NCBI GenBank assembly: GCA_017542695.1
Contig: JAFXWT010000285.1
Location: 1-6,623, forward strand
Direction: 5' to 3'
DNA from: Clostridia bacterium
GTDB taxonomy: Bacteria > Bacillota_A > Clostridia > Oscillospirales > CAG-272
Length of the DNA: 6,623 nucleotides
The stretch's first letter is position 1; each line of letters opens with the position of its first letter. Positions 1 to 6,367 of the stretch are shown one piece after another. The notes below the pieces were generated by a model, which was not told the DNA's origin, did no database searches, and saw nothing but the letters and a program-made list of their open reading frames with translations. The position numbers were made by a program, and so were the translations under genes.

Positions 1-206
1 CTCTTGTATCCGCGTCCACCCTTGAAAAGACTTTCAACGGTTACGGCGGCAACAAGGAAGCAGCGAAAGAAATCGGCAAGGTGATCGCCGAGCGCGCTGC
101 CGCAAAAGGAATAACAGAAGTAGTATTCGACCGTGGCGGTTACGTTTACACGGGTCGAGTAAAAGAACTTGCAGAAGGCGCCCGCGAAGGCGGACTCAAA
201 TTCTGA
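1..206 (+). CDS. rplR: 50S ribosomal protein L18, C-terminal part (5' end outside window)
   Basis: The window opens inside this gene; the reading frame begins at base 3 and gives 67 residues before the TGA at 204-206. The end matches the conserved C-terminus of bacterial L18: a [17 protein letters not shown] block followed by AREGGLKF as the last residues. L18 binds 5S rRNA and helps place it in the central protuberance of the 50S subunit. About half to 60% of a usual 115-122 residue L18 is present, so the start codon and the basic N-terminal 5S-contacting tail are not visible. It sits 16 bases before rpsE, as expected in the spc operon. The four visible arginines all use CGN codons, as in rpsE and unlike the genes further on. 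Identification is firm. Confidence 0.96.
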   Translation, partial: LVSASTLEKTFNGYGGNKEAAKEIGKVIAERAAAKGITEVVFDRGGYVYTGRVKELAEGAREGGLKF

Positions 207-207
207 T

Positions 208-216
208 AGGAGGAGG
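208..216 (+). promoter_or_regulatory. Ribosome binding site of rpsE; decides its start
   Basis: AGGAGGAGG, two overlapping Shine-Dalgarno cores, lies just after the rplR stop and 6 bases before the ATG at 223. It rules out the in-frame ATG at 169, which lies inside rplR and would add 18 residues unrelated to S5. Confidence 0.9.
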
Positions 217-222
217 AACGAC

Positions 223-726
223 ATGGCAAAAATTATTGATCCGAATACGCTCGAACTCACAGAGCGCACAGTCGCGACAAACCGTGTTTCCAAGACCGTC
301 AAGGGTGGACGCATCGCTCGCCAGGCTGCAATCATGGTAGTAGGTGACGGAAACGGTCACGTTGGCTACGGTCTCGGAAAAGCATCCGAATATCCCGAAG
401 CTATCCGCAAGGGTATCGAGGATGCGAAGAAGAACATCATCGAAGTATCTCTCAAAGGTACGACTATCCCGCACGAAGTTATCGGCGAATACGGTGCTGC
501 GAAGGTCATCATGAAACCCGCCGCTCCCGGAACCGGTATCATCGCAGGACTTACTGTCCGCGCTGTCGTTGAACTTGCGGGTATCAAGGACATTCGTGCT
601 AAATGTCTCCGTTCGTCGAATCCGACAAACGTTGTAAAAGCTACGTTTGAAGGACTCAAAGCTCTCCGCACGGCTGAGCAGGTCGCTGCGATGCGCGGCG
701 TTGACGTTGAAAAAATCAAGGGCTGA
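223..726 (+). CDS. rpsE: 30S ribosomal protein S5
   Basis: The product has 167 residues, a normal length for S5, and starts MAKIIDPN. The N-terminal S5 domain (about residues 13-76) carries [11 protein letters not shown], the loop linked in other bacteria to spectinomycin resistance, then [16 protein letters not shown]. The C-terminal domain (about 90-160) carries [16 protein letters not shown] and GTGIIAG. S5 sits on the solvent side of the 30S next to S4 and S8 and takes part in decoding accuracy and mRNA unwinding. Unusual points: the stretch normally written IAGGPVRAV or IAGGAMRAV is IAGLTVRAV here, the usual SLGSNNP is CLRSSNP, and GGR is followed by IARQ rather than the common aromatic pattern. 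The Gly and Arg positions of the classical E. coli ram mutants (G104, R112 with Met counted) are kept. All ten arginines use CGC or CGT. The next gene starts 14 bases on. Confidence 0.98.
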   Translation: MAKIIDPNTLELTERTVATNRVSKTVKGGRIARQAAIMVVGDGNGHVGYGLGKASEYPEAIRKGIEDAKKNIIEVSLKGTTIPHEVIGEYGAAKVIMKPAAPGTGIIAGLTVRAVVELAGIKDIRAKCLRSSNPTNVVKATFEGLKALRTAEQVAAMRGVDVEKIKG

Positions 727-740
727 GGAGGTAATTTGTA

Positions 741-920
741 ATGGAAAAGATCAAGATCACACTTACGAAGAGTCTCATCGGTTCGACCCCTAACCAGAAG
801 GCAACTGCCAAATCGCTTGGCCTTAACAAGATCGGCGATGTTACAGAGCAGAACAACGATGCTTCCGTTTTGGGTAAGGTAAAGGTACTCGCTCACCTTG
901 TAAAAGTTGAGAACGCGTAA
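741..920 (+). CDS. rpmD: 50S ribosomal protein L30
   Basis: This 59-residue protein is the usual size of bacterial L30. It begins MEKIKITLTKSLIGS and ends HLVKVENA; the core LGLNKIGDV and the HLVKV end are L30 signatures. L30 is a small protein of the 50S subunit. An AGGAGG at 726-731 overlaps the last base of the rpsE stop codon, which suggests translational coupling with rpsE. The protein contains no arginine at all: positions that are usually Arg in the family (IGR..., GLRKIG) are Ser14 and Asn29, and lysine carries the positive charge. There is no frameshift or internal stop. A 51-base gap follows, the widest within the first four genes. Confidence 0.97.
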   Translation: MEKIKITLTKSLIGSTPNQKATAKSLGLNKIGDVTEQNNDASVLGKVKVLAHLVKVENA

Positions 921-971
921 TTTTACCGACAAGAATTTATCTTTATAAAAATAATAAAGGAGGAAACCCAA

Positions 972-1412
972 ATGAAGTTACATGAACTCGCTCCCGCGGA
1001 AGGCTCTGTAAAAGCGAATTTCCGTAAAGGCAGAGGCCCCGGCTCAGGTAACGGCAAAACGGCAGGCAAAGGCCACAAAGGTCAGAATGCCCGTTCCGGC
1101 GGCGGCGTTAGACCGGGCTTTGAAGGCGGTCAGATCCCGCTTTACAGAAGACTCCCTAAAAGAGGATTCAAAAACAGATTTGCAACAAAGTTTGCTATCA
1201 TAAACGTGGAAGCACTCGATTGCTTTGAGAACGGCGCGGAAATTTCCGTTGAAACGCTTCTCGAATGCGGCAAGATCAGCAGAGCTTACGACGGTTTGAA
1301 GGTGCTTGGCCGCGGCGAACTCACAAAGAAAGTAACTGTAAAGGCAAGCAGCTTCTCTGCAAGCGCAAAAGAGAAGATTGAAGCCGCAGGCGGAAAGTGC
1401 GAGGTGGTATAA
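972..1412 (+). CDS. rplO: 50S ribosomal protein L15
   Basis: The 146-residue product is the typical length of Firmicute L15. The N-terminal extension, rich in Gly, Lys and Arg, is clear: [18 protein letters not shown] at residues 20-37, then [20 protein letters not shown] at 43-62, the stretch that threads into 23S rRNA. The globular C-terminal domain ends in GGKCEVV. L15 is a 50S assembly protein. AAAGGAGG at 956-963 lies 8 bases before the ATG. The TAA stop at 1410-1412 directly abuts the GTG start of secY, so the two are very probably translationally coupled. Seven of its ten arginines are AGA, in contrast to rpsE two genes earlier. Confidence 0.98.
   Translation: MKLHELAPAEGSVKANFRKGRGPGSGNGKTAGKGHKGQNARSGGGVRPGFEGGQIPLYRRLPKRGFKNRFATKFAIINVEALDCFENGAEISVETLLECGKISRAYDGLKVLGRGELTKKVTVKASSFSASAKEKIEAAGGKCEVV
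1401..1407 (+). promoter_or_regulatory. Ribosome binding site of secY inside the end of rplO
   Basis: GAGGTGG inside the last rplO codons lies 5 bases before the GTG at 1413. It supports GTG as the true secY start; there is no in-frame ATG nearby, and the N-terminus MLKTLRNAW fits the family. Confidence 0.8.
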
Positions 1413-2747
1413 GTGCTTAAGACATTGAGAAATGCATGGGCAGTACCCGAGATACGCACGAAGATACTGTTCACGCTTGTGATCATAGTTCTTTACCGTC
1501 TCGGAGCTTCGCTTCCCATTCCGTTTATCGACTACAGCCAGATCGAGCAGCTCGCAACTGTTTATTCCGGCGGTTCGATATTCGCTTACCTCAACATTCT
1601 GTCCGGTAACGCGTTCGGAAACGCAACGCTTCTCGCTCTTTCCGTTTCGCCTTACATCACCGCTTCCATCGTAATGCAGCTTCTCGGCGTGGCGATCCCC
1701 GCTATCGAAAAGCTCTCGAAGAGCGGCGAAGAAGGCAGAAAGAAGATCGAAAGAATCACCCGCTACGTAACGATCGGTCTCGCCGTTATCACGGCGTTCG
1801 GTTATTATAGGATTCTTCGTACACAGGTCGGCGACGGTCTGTTCTACTACACGGGCGGATTCAACGAGGTATTCTCCGCGATAGTCATCATCGCGTGCTA
1901 CACGGCGGGCGCAGCGCTCGTTATGTGGCTTGCCGAAAAGATTGATGAGCAGGGTATCGGCAACGGTATCTCCATTATCCTTTTCGCAAACATCGTCGGC
2001 GGATTCCCGTCAACGCTCTACGCCCTTTATCAGACGCTTAAATCGGCGTATACAAGCGACGAAGCGTCTCTCGCGGTCGTTATCATCTACGGCGTGCTGA
2101 CAGTGCTCATCATCATCGCTTCCGTTGTATTCGTTACGTATATGTCGGATGCGGAGAGAAGAATACCGATCCAGTACGCGAAGCGCACCGTGGGCAGAAA
2201 GATGTACGGCGGGCAGAACTCGAACCTGCCGATCAAGCTGAATATGTCGGGCGTTATGCCTATCATCTTTGCGAGCACACTCGTGTCGCTCCCGACGACG
2301 ATCATATTCCTTGCCGGCGGCTCGACGGGCGACGGCTTCTGGGCGAAGGTTTATAACGCACTTTCGTCCTCGAGCATCATTTACGCGCTCGTGCTGTTCA
2401 TCCTCATCATCGCGTTTGCTTACTTCTATATCTCGATCTACTTCAATCCGACGGAGGTCGCAAACAACCTCATGCAGAACGGCGGCTCTATCCCGGGTAT
2501 CCGTCCGGGCAGACCTACCGTTCAGTACATCACGAAGGTGCTCAACAAAGTCGTGCTCATGGGCGCGTTCTTCCTCAGCATCGTCGCGTGTGTGCCGATC
2601 ATACTCAACGTGGTATCCGGCGGACTTCTCAACGTCGTTTCATTCAGCGGCTCGACACTCCTTATCGTTGTCGGTGTAACGCTTGAAACGTTCAGAGAGC
2701 TCGAAGCTCAGATGACAATGCGTCACTACAAAGGATTCCTTAAATAA
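1413..2747 (+). CDS. secY: Preprotein translocase subunit SecY
   Basis: This 444-residue membrane protein is the central channel of the Sec translocon, working with SecE, SecG and SecA or a docked ribosome. Hydrophobic segments fit the ten-helix layout: helix 1 at about 18-38, helix 2 with LSVSPYITASIVMQLL at 76-91, helix 3 about 118-133, helix 4 about 154-172, and helix 5 after the GIGNGIS motif at 181-187. The region after helix 1 holds GGSIFAYLNILSGNA, the plug area. The SGEEGRKKIERITRY stretch at 104-118 and the QMTMRHYKGFLK C-terminus are standard. The cytoplasmic loop before helix 7 carries RRIPIQYAKR, part of the loop that contacts SecA or the ribosome in the family. It starts with GTG immediately after the rplO stop. 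No residue stands out as missing. A 66-base gap with a hairpin separates it from adk. Confidence 0.98.
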   Translation: MLKTLRNAWAVPEIRTKILFTLVIIVLYRLGASLPIPFIDYSQIEQLATVYSGGSIFAYLNILSGNAFGNATLLALSVSPYITASIVMQLLGVAIPAIEKLSKSGEEGRKKIERITRYVTIGLAVITAFGYYRILRTQVGDGLFYYTGGFNEVFSAIVIIACYTAGAALVMWLAEKIDEQGIGNGISIILFANIVGGFPSTLYALYQTLKSAYTSDEASLAVVIIYGVLTVLIIIASVVFVTYMSDAERRIPIQYAKRTVGRKMYGGQNSNLPIKLNMSGVMPIIFASTLVSLPTTIIFLAGGSTGDGFWAKVYNALSSSSIIYALVLFILIIAFAYFYISIYFNPTEVANNLMQNGGSIPGIRPGRPTVQYITKVLNKVVLMGAFFLSIVACVPIILNVVSGGLLNVVSFSGSTLLIVVGVTLETFRELEAQMTMRHYKGFLK

Positions 2748-2755
2748 GATCGACT

Positions 2756-2790
2756 CTCGTCTCCGCCGCTCTAAAAGGCGGCGGAGAGAG
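2756..2790 (+). promoter_or_regulatory. GC-rich hairpin between secY and adk
   Basis: An inverted repeat pairs 2760-2769 (TCTCCGCCGC) with 2778-2787 (GCGGCGGAGA): ten Watson-Crick pairs around an 8-base loop, TCTAAAAG. After one bulged G (2759), three more pairs form between 2756-2758 and 2788-2790. No T-run follows (the next bases are AATGAATTATG), so it is not a standard intrinsic terminator. It ends 10 bases before the adk Shine-Dalgarno. It could be an RNA-processing or stability element, a weak attenuator, or a control element of adk translation. The structure is plain in the sequence; the role is inferred. Confidence 0.6.
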
Positions 2791-2800
2791 AATGAATTAT

Positions 2801-2807
2801 GAGGAGG
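2801..2807 (+). promoter_or_regulatory. Ribosome binding site of adk; decides its start
   Basis: GAGGAGG lies 6 bases before the ATG at 2814. An earlier in-frame ATG at 2799 would place this motif inside the gene and add MRRYV before the conserved MKLMFLGAPG start, so 2814 is preferred. Confidence 0.88.
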
Positions 2808-2813
2808 TATGTT

Positions 2814-3455
2814 ATGAAACTTATGTTTCTCGGCGCTCCCGGCGCCGGAAAAGGAACTCAAGCCGAGAAGATCTCGGAGAAATACGGTATTCCGTCGATC
2901 TCGACGGGCGCCATCCTCCGCGAAGCTATGGCGAACGGTTCCGAACTCGGTATAAAGGCGAAGAGCTACGTTTCCTCGGGCGCTCTCGTTCCTGATGACG
3001 TCGTTATCGGCATCATCAACGAAAGACTCGGACAGGATGACTGCAAGAAAGGATTCATCCTCGACGGCTTTCCGAGAACGGTCCCGCAGGCGAGGGCGCT
3101 TGACGATATGGGCATCACAATGGACGCTGTCATCAGCATTGAAGTTGACGACGACGACATCGTGGAGCGCATGGGCGGCAGACGGCTTTGCAAGGGCTGC
3201 GGCACGGCTTATCACGTAAAGCACATTCCGACGAAAGTCGAGGGTGTATGCGATAAGTGCGGCGGTGAGCTTTACGTCAGAGCCGACGACAAGCCCGAGG
3301 TCGTCAAGGATCGTCTTAAGACATACCACGACCAGACAGAACCGCTTAAAGATTTCTATGCCGAGAAGGGAAAGCTCACGCTTATCCCCGGAAACGCTCC
3401 CATCGAGCAGATAACGGCTGAAATTTGCAAGGTCCTCGACGGTATCAGAGGTTAA
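2814..3455 (+). CDS. adk: Adenylate kinase, long form with zinc-binding LID
   Basis: The 213-residue enzyme catalyses ATP + AMP to 2 ADP in the cytoplasm. The P-loop GAPGAGKGT is at residues 7-15, the AMP-site segment STGAILREA at 30-38, and the DGFPRT motif at 84-89. The LID domain (about 120-160) holds four cysteines, C126-x2-C129 and C146-x2-C149, the structural zinc site known from Gram-positive adenylate kinases, and is followed by the conserved DRLKTYHDQT arginine region. The residue after STG is usually Asp and is Ala33 here; the key Arg36 and Arg88 are kept. It lies between secY and map, the usual Firmicute order, and map starts 3 bases after its stop. Length and motifs indicate an active enzyme. 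Confidence 0.98.
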   Translation: MKLMFLGAPGAGKGTQAEKISEKYGIPSISTGAILREAMANGSELGIKAKSYVSSGALVPDDVVIGIINERLGQDDCKKGFILDGFPRTVPQARALDDMGITMDAVISIEVDDDDIVERMGGRRLCKGCGTAYHVKHIPTKVEGVCDKCGGELYVRADDKPEVVKDRLKTYHDQTEPLKDFYAEKGKLTLIPGNAPIEQITAEICKVLDGIRG

Positions 3456-3458
3456 AAA

Positions 3459-4211
3459 ATGATACAAATCAAAAACAACGAACAATTGGCTTTGATGAAA
3501 ATTGCCGGAAGGATCACCGGTGAGGCGATCTTAAAAGGGCGCGAGCATATAAAAGAGGGAGTCAGTACCAAAGAAATAGATACTGTCATCCACGATTATA
3601 TCGTTAAATGCGGCGCCCGCCCGTCGTTCCTCGGATACGGCGGTTTCCCCGGCAGTGCTTGTGTCAGCGTCAATGACGAGATAATCCACGGCATTCCGAA
3701 AAAGGACAGAATCCTTAAAGAAGGCGACATCGTGAAGATAGATGTCGGCGCTTGCTACCGCGGTTTCCACGGAGACAGCGCGAACACATTCGGAGTCGGA
3801 AAGATCTCGCCCGAGGCGCAGGCGCTTATAGATGCGACGAAAGAGTCGTTTTTCTGCGGCGTTGAGTTCGCAAGGCACGGCAACCGCATCGGAGATATCG
3901 GTTCCGCGATTTCGGCTTATGCCGAGTCGAAGGGATACGGAGTCGTTCGTCAGTACGTCGGTCACGGCGTCGGTCACGAGCTGCACGAGGATCCCGAGGT
4001 GCCGAATTACGGTACGGCAGGTCGCGGTCAGCGGCTTTACAAGGGAATGACTATCGCCATCGAGCCGATGATCAACATGGGTACGTTTGAAGTAAAAGTG
4101 CTCCGTGACAACTGGACGGTCGTAACGGCCGACGGTTCACTTTCTGCACATTACGAGCACACCGTTGCAATAACCGACGGCGAACCCGTGCTCTTCACCA
4201 AGGTGGAATAA
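3459..4211 (+). CDS. map: Methionine aminopeptidase, type I
   Basis: This 250-residue metalloenzyme removes the initiator methionine from new proteins whose second residue is small. All five metal ligands of the pita-bread fold are present: Asp95, Asp106, His169, Glu202 and Glu233. The substrate-site histidines His77 and His176 are also present, within NDEIIHGIP, GHGVGHELHEDP and IAIEPM. There is no N-terminal zinc-finger or SH3 linker extension, so it is the short bacterial type Ia form. It follows adk by 3 bases; its Shine-Dalgarno is a modest AGAGG (3447-3451) inside the end of adk, which implies translation coupled to adk. The next gene starts 1 base after its stop. No sign of damage. Confidence 0.98.
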   Translation: MIQIKNNEQLALMKIAGRITGEAILKGREHIKEGVSTKEIDTVIHDYIVKCGARPSFLGYGGFPGSACVSVNDEIIHGIPKKDRILKEGDIVKIDVGACYRGFHGDSANTFGVGKISPEAQALIDATKESFFCGVEFARHGNRIGDIGSAISAYAESKGYGVVRQYVGHGVGHELHEDPEVPNYGTAGRGQRLYKGMTIAIEPMINMGTFEVKVLRDNWTVVTADGSLSAHYEHTVAITDGEPVLFTKVE

Positions 4212-4212
4212 G

Positions 4213-4524
4213 ATGTCGAAAGATAACGGAACAAGAGCAGGCGTCAACAGAGATGATCCGCGTGTCGGAAGTGTGTGCGTATCCCTTGCGGGACACGACG
4301 CAGGGCTGATACTCGTGATAGTCGGCGCGGCGGACGACGATAAGGTTTTCGTCGCCGACGGCAAGACGCGCAAGCTCTCATATCCGAAACCGAAAAAAAC
4401 AAAGCACATAAGCATACTGACACGGCTTTCGCAGGATGTTTGCAACAAGATCGCGGGCGGAGAAGCGACAGACAGTCTTCTGCGCCGCGAGATCGACCGC
4501 TTCATCGGCGAAAGACTCACTTAA
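4213..4524 (+). CDS. Small KOW-domain (L14e-like) RNA-binding protein
   Basis: The 103-residue product resembles the small KOW-domain proteins that many Firmicutes encode between map and infA (the place of ybzG in Bacillus subtilis), related to archaeal and eukaryotic ribosomal protein L14e. A KOW-like stretch runs from about residue 17 to 50: RVGSVCVSLAGHDAGLILVI with Gly19, Gly27, Asp29 and Gly31, then VADGKTRKL. A lysine-rich patch PKPKKTKHI (58-66) follows, as in the family. The C-terminal 35 residues look helical and charged. RNA or ribosome binding is inferred from the fold and place; a precise function is not known to me. AAGGTGG (4200-4206) in the end of map serves as its ribosome binding site and the genes are 1 base apart, so it is probably coupled to map. 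An N-terminal tail of about 16 polar residues precedes the domain. Confidence 0.85.
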   Translation: MSKDNGTRAGVNRDDPRVGSVCVSLAGHDAGLILVIVGAADDDKVFVADGKTRKLSYPKPKKTKHISILTRLSQDVCNKIAGGEATDSLLRREIDRFIGERLT

Positions 4525-4544
4525 AATAATTCAGGAGAATCATC

Positions 4545-4769
4545 ATGCCAAAAGACGATGTTATAGAATTTGAAGGCACGGTCATTGAAACGATGCCCAA
4601 CGCCACATTCAAGGTGAAGCTGCCCAACGGTCACGTCGTGACCGCGCAGATTTCGGGAAAGCTTCGCATGAACTTCATCAAAATCGTGCCGGGTGACAGA
4701 GTAACCGTCGAGGTGTCGATATACGACCTTACAAAAGGACGTATAACGTGGCGTCTTGCCGGCGAATAA
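4545..4769 (+). CDS. infA: Translation initiation factor IF-1
   Basis: This 74-residue protein is a single S1-type OB-fold that binds the ribosomal A site during initiation with IF2 and IF3. The family pattern is nearly complete: [20 protein letters not shown] at residues 5-24, [20 protein letters not shown] and [19 protein letters not shown]. The usual RITYR ending is RITWRLAGE here, one Tyr-to-Trp change plus a short tail. AGGAGA at 4533-4538 lies 6 bases before the ATG, and the gap from the KOW gene is 20 bases. It is part of the same transcript as its neighbours, next to rpmJ as in many bacteria. Confidence 0.98.
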   Translation: MPKDDVIEFEGTVIETMPNATFKVKLPNGHVVTAQISGKLRMNFIKIVPGDRVTVEVSIYDLTKGRITWRLAGE

Positions 4770-4814
4770 GCCCGCCAAACCAAATTAACTAATGAAAGGA
4801 ACGGTGTAAAACAC

Positions 4815-4928
4815 ATGAAAGTTAAACCTTCCGTTAAAAAGATTTGCGATAAGTGCAAAATCATCAAAAGAAAAGGCCATGTAATGGTAATTTGCGAAAA
4901 CCCCAAACACAAACAGAGACAGGGCTAA
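4815..4928 (+). CDS. rpmJ: 50S ribosomal protein L36, zinc-binding form
   Basis: This 37-residue protein runs from [15 protein letters not shown] to NPKHKQRQG. The zinc ligands Cys11, Cys14, Cys27 and His32 are all present, so it is the zinc-containing (C+) form. L36 is a very small protein bound to 23S rRNA in the 50S subunit. It lies between infA and rpsM, the standard position. Its ribosome binding site is weak: AAAGGA (4795-4800) is 14 bases upstream, and a GGTG (4803-4806) is 8 bases upstream. No other ATG in frame fits. Confidence 0.97.
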   Translation: MKVKPSVKKICDKCKIIKRKGHVMVICENPKHKQRQG

Positions 4929-4956
4929 ACTACCATAAGGGAGGTGTATTTACAGA

Positions 4957-5325
4957 ATGGCTCGTATAGCTGGTGTAGAAATTCCTAATCAGAAAAGAGT
5001 AGAGATCGGTCTTACTTATATTTATGGTATCGGCCGTTCAACAGCAAACCAGATCCTCGCCAAGACGGGTATCGACCCCGATACGCGTTGCAAGGACCTC
5101 ACGGAAGACGATGTTTCGAAGCTCCGCGATGAGATCGAAAACTTCCACAAGGTCGAAGGCGACCTGCGCAGAGACGTTGCGCTCGATATAAAGAGAATGG
5201 TTGAGATCGGCTGCTACCGCGGTGTTCGTCACAGAAAAGGACTTCCGGTTCGCGGTCAGAGAACAAAAACGAATGCGAGAACGAGAAAAGGTCCCGCAAA
5301 GACAATCGCTAACAAGAAGAAATAA
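4957..5325 (+). CDS. rpsM: 30S ribosomal protein S13
   Basis: The 122-residue product begins [20 protein letters not shown] and has [13 protein letters not shown], the helix-turn region typical of S13, then [22 protein letters not shown] and the basic tail [21 protein letters not shown]13 lies in the head of the 30S subunit, contacts the P-site tRNA through its C-terminal tail, and forms a bridge to the 50S. A strong AAGGGAGGTG (4937-4946) stands 10 bases before the ATG. In Proteobacteria the leader of this gene is the S4 control site for the alpha operon; the 28 bases here are too short to show such a pseudoknot. Gene length is normal and rpsK follows after 18 bases. Confidence 0.98.
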   Translation: MARIAGVEIPNQKRVEIGLTYIYGIGRSTANQILAKTGIDPDTRCKDLTEDDVSKLRDEIENFHKVEGDLRRDVALDIKRMVEIGCYRGVRHRKGLPVRGQRTKTNARTRKGPAKTIANKKK

Positions 5326-5343
5326 GTAAGGAGTGACAGAAAA

Positions 5344-5745
5344 ATGGCAAAAACAGCTGCTACAAAAAAAGTAGTCAGAAAGCGCCGTGAGCGCAAGAAC
5401 GTCGAGTTCGGCGCAGCTCACATCCGCGCAACGTATAACAATACTATCGTCACTATCACAGATACCAACGGCAACGCTGTATCGTGGGCTTCCGCAGGCG
5501 AGCTCGGCTTCCGCGGTTCGAGAAAATCCACGGCATTCGCCGCGCAGATGGCTGCCGAAGCAGCTGCAAAGATCGCAGTTGACAACGGTATGAAGAAGGT
5601 CGAAGTATATGTTAAGGGCCCCGGTCAGGGCAGAGAGTCCGCTATCCGCGCTCTTCAGACACAGGGACTCGAGATCACACTTATCCGTGACGTAACTCCG
5701 GTTCCGCACAACGGATGCAGACCCCCGAAGATCAGACGCGTATAA
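5344..5745 (+). CDS. rpsK: 30S ribosomal protein S11
   Basis: This 133-residue protein has a basic N-terminal tail ([16 protein letters not shown]) and then the S11 core: [39 protein letters not shown] and [18 protein letters not shown]. It ends with [16 protein letters not shown], which includes the Asn-Gly pair that is isomerised to isoaspartate in E. coli S11. S11 sits on the 30S platform near the E site, next to S7 and S18. AAGGAG (5328-5333) lies 10 bases before the ATG. It is between rpsM and rpsD with gaps of 18 and 20 bases. KIRRV in place of the usual KRRRV is the only small departure noticed. Confidence 0.98.
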   Translation: MAKTAATKKVVRKRRERKNVEFGAAHIRATYNNTIVTITDTNGNAVSWASAGELGFRGSRKSTAFAAQMAAEAAAKIAVDNGMKKVEVYVKGPGQGRESAIRALQTQGLEITLIRDVTPVPHNGCRPPKIRRV

Positions 5746-5765
5746 TTACAGGAGGTGTTTAGAAA

Positions 5766-6362
5766 ATGGCAGTAAATAAAGATCCTATTCTTAAGAGATG
5801 CAGATATCTCGGAATAAGCCCCACGGTTGTAGGCGTTGACAAGAGCTCGAACAGAAATCCCGGCGCCAATACAAGAAAAAAGGTTTCCGAGTACGGTCTT
5901 CAGCTCAAAGAAAAACAGAAACTTAAATTCATCTACGGTGTTCTCGAAAAACAGTTCTATCATTATTATGAACTCGCAACGAAGATGGAAGGCAGCGCCG
6001 GTGGCAACATCATCACGCTTCTTGAATCCAGACTTGACAACGTAGTTTACAGAATGGGCTTTGCAATGACGAGAAGAGAAGCAAGACAGCTTGTCAACCA
6101 CGGTCATTTCACGGTAAACGGCAAAAAGGTCGACATCCCGTCTTACAGACTCAAAGTCGGCGACGTCGTTGCTCTCAAAGAAGGCAGCAGAACGAATGTT
6201 AAGTTCAAAGAGAACCTTGAAGCTACGGCATCGTACGTAGTACCGAGCTGGCTCGACGTAGACAGAGATAACTTCTGCGCAACGGTCAATCGTATGCCCG
6301 TTACGGAAGATCTTGACTACGAGGTACAGTCTCACCTCATCGTCGAGTTGTACTCCAAATAA
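5766..6362 (+). CDS. rpsD: 30S ribosomal protein S4 (zinc-free form)
   Basis: The 198-residue product has the family core VSEYGLQLKEKQKLKFIYGV at residues 40-59, then the S4 RNA-binding domain at about 88-150: SRLDNVVYRMGFAMTRREAR, QLVNHGHFTVNGKKVDIPSY. It ends IVELYSK. S4 starts 30S assembly on 16S rRNA and, in several bacteria, represses its own operon. The N-terminus MAVNKDPILKRCRYLGIS has only one cysteine in the region where zinc-binding S4 has four, so it is a C- form; this N-terminus is of a kind I associate with Oscillospirales-like Clostridia. AGGAGGTG (5750-5757) lies 8 bases before the ATG. Twelve of thirteen arginines are AGA. Its location between rpsK and rpoA makes it part of an alpha operon, unlike B. 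subtilis, where rpsD stands elsewhere on the chromosome. Confidence 0.98.
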   Translation: MAVNKDPILKRCRYLGISPTVVGVDKSSNRNPGANTRKKVSEYGLQLKEKQKLKFIYGVLEKQFYHYYELATKMEGSAGGNIITLLESRLDNVVYRMGFAMTRREARQLVNHGHFTVNGKKVDIPSYRLKVGDVVALKEGSRTNVKFKENLEATASYVVPSWLDVDRDNFCATVNRMPVTEDLDYEVQSHLIVELYSK

Positions 6363-6367
6363 TTACC

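Noticed and set aside
169..222. N-terminal extension of rpsE from the ATG at 169
   Set aside because: It lies inside the rplR reading frame and adds residues not found in S5; the AGGAGGAGG before 223 marks the real start.
366..971. Minus-strand open frame (201 codons) opposite rpsE and rpmD
   Set aside because: It spans two well-identified sense genes and the gap after them, with no family resemblance.
2269..2679. Plus-strand frame of 136 codons inside secY
   Set aside because: Out-of-frame Ser/Arg-rich translation within the membrane-helix coding part of secY.
2756..2790. Intrinsic terminator between secY and adk
   Set aside because: The stem is strong, but no T-run follows it, so it is listed only as a hairpin of unknown role.
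2640..3485. Long open frame on the minus strand (281 codons) covering adk
   Set aside because: It is antisense to adk, whose P-loop, DGFPRT and zinc-LID motifs are intact; the minus-strand translation resembles no family and arises from codon bias.
4929..4956. S4-binding pseudoknot before rpsM, as in the E. coli alpha operon
   Set aside because: The gap is only 28 bases and mostly ribosome binding site; no nested pairing of the required kind was found.
5038..5709. Minus-strand open frame (223 codons) opposite rpsM and rpsK
   Set aside because: Both sense genes are unmistakable ribosomal proteins, and the antisense translation is Cys/Ser-rich without any recognised pattern or ribosome binding site.
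5655..6335. Minus-strand open frame (226 codons) opposite rpsD
   Set aside because: Shadow of rpsD; no recognisable motif and no independent start signal.
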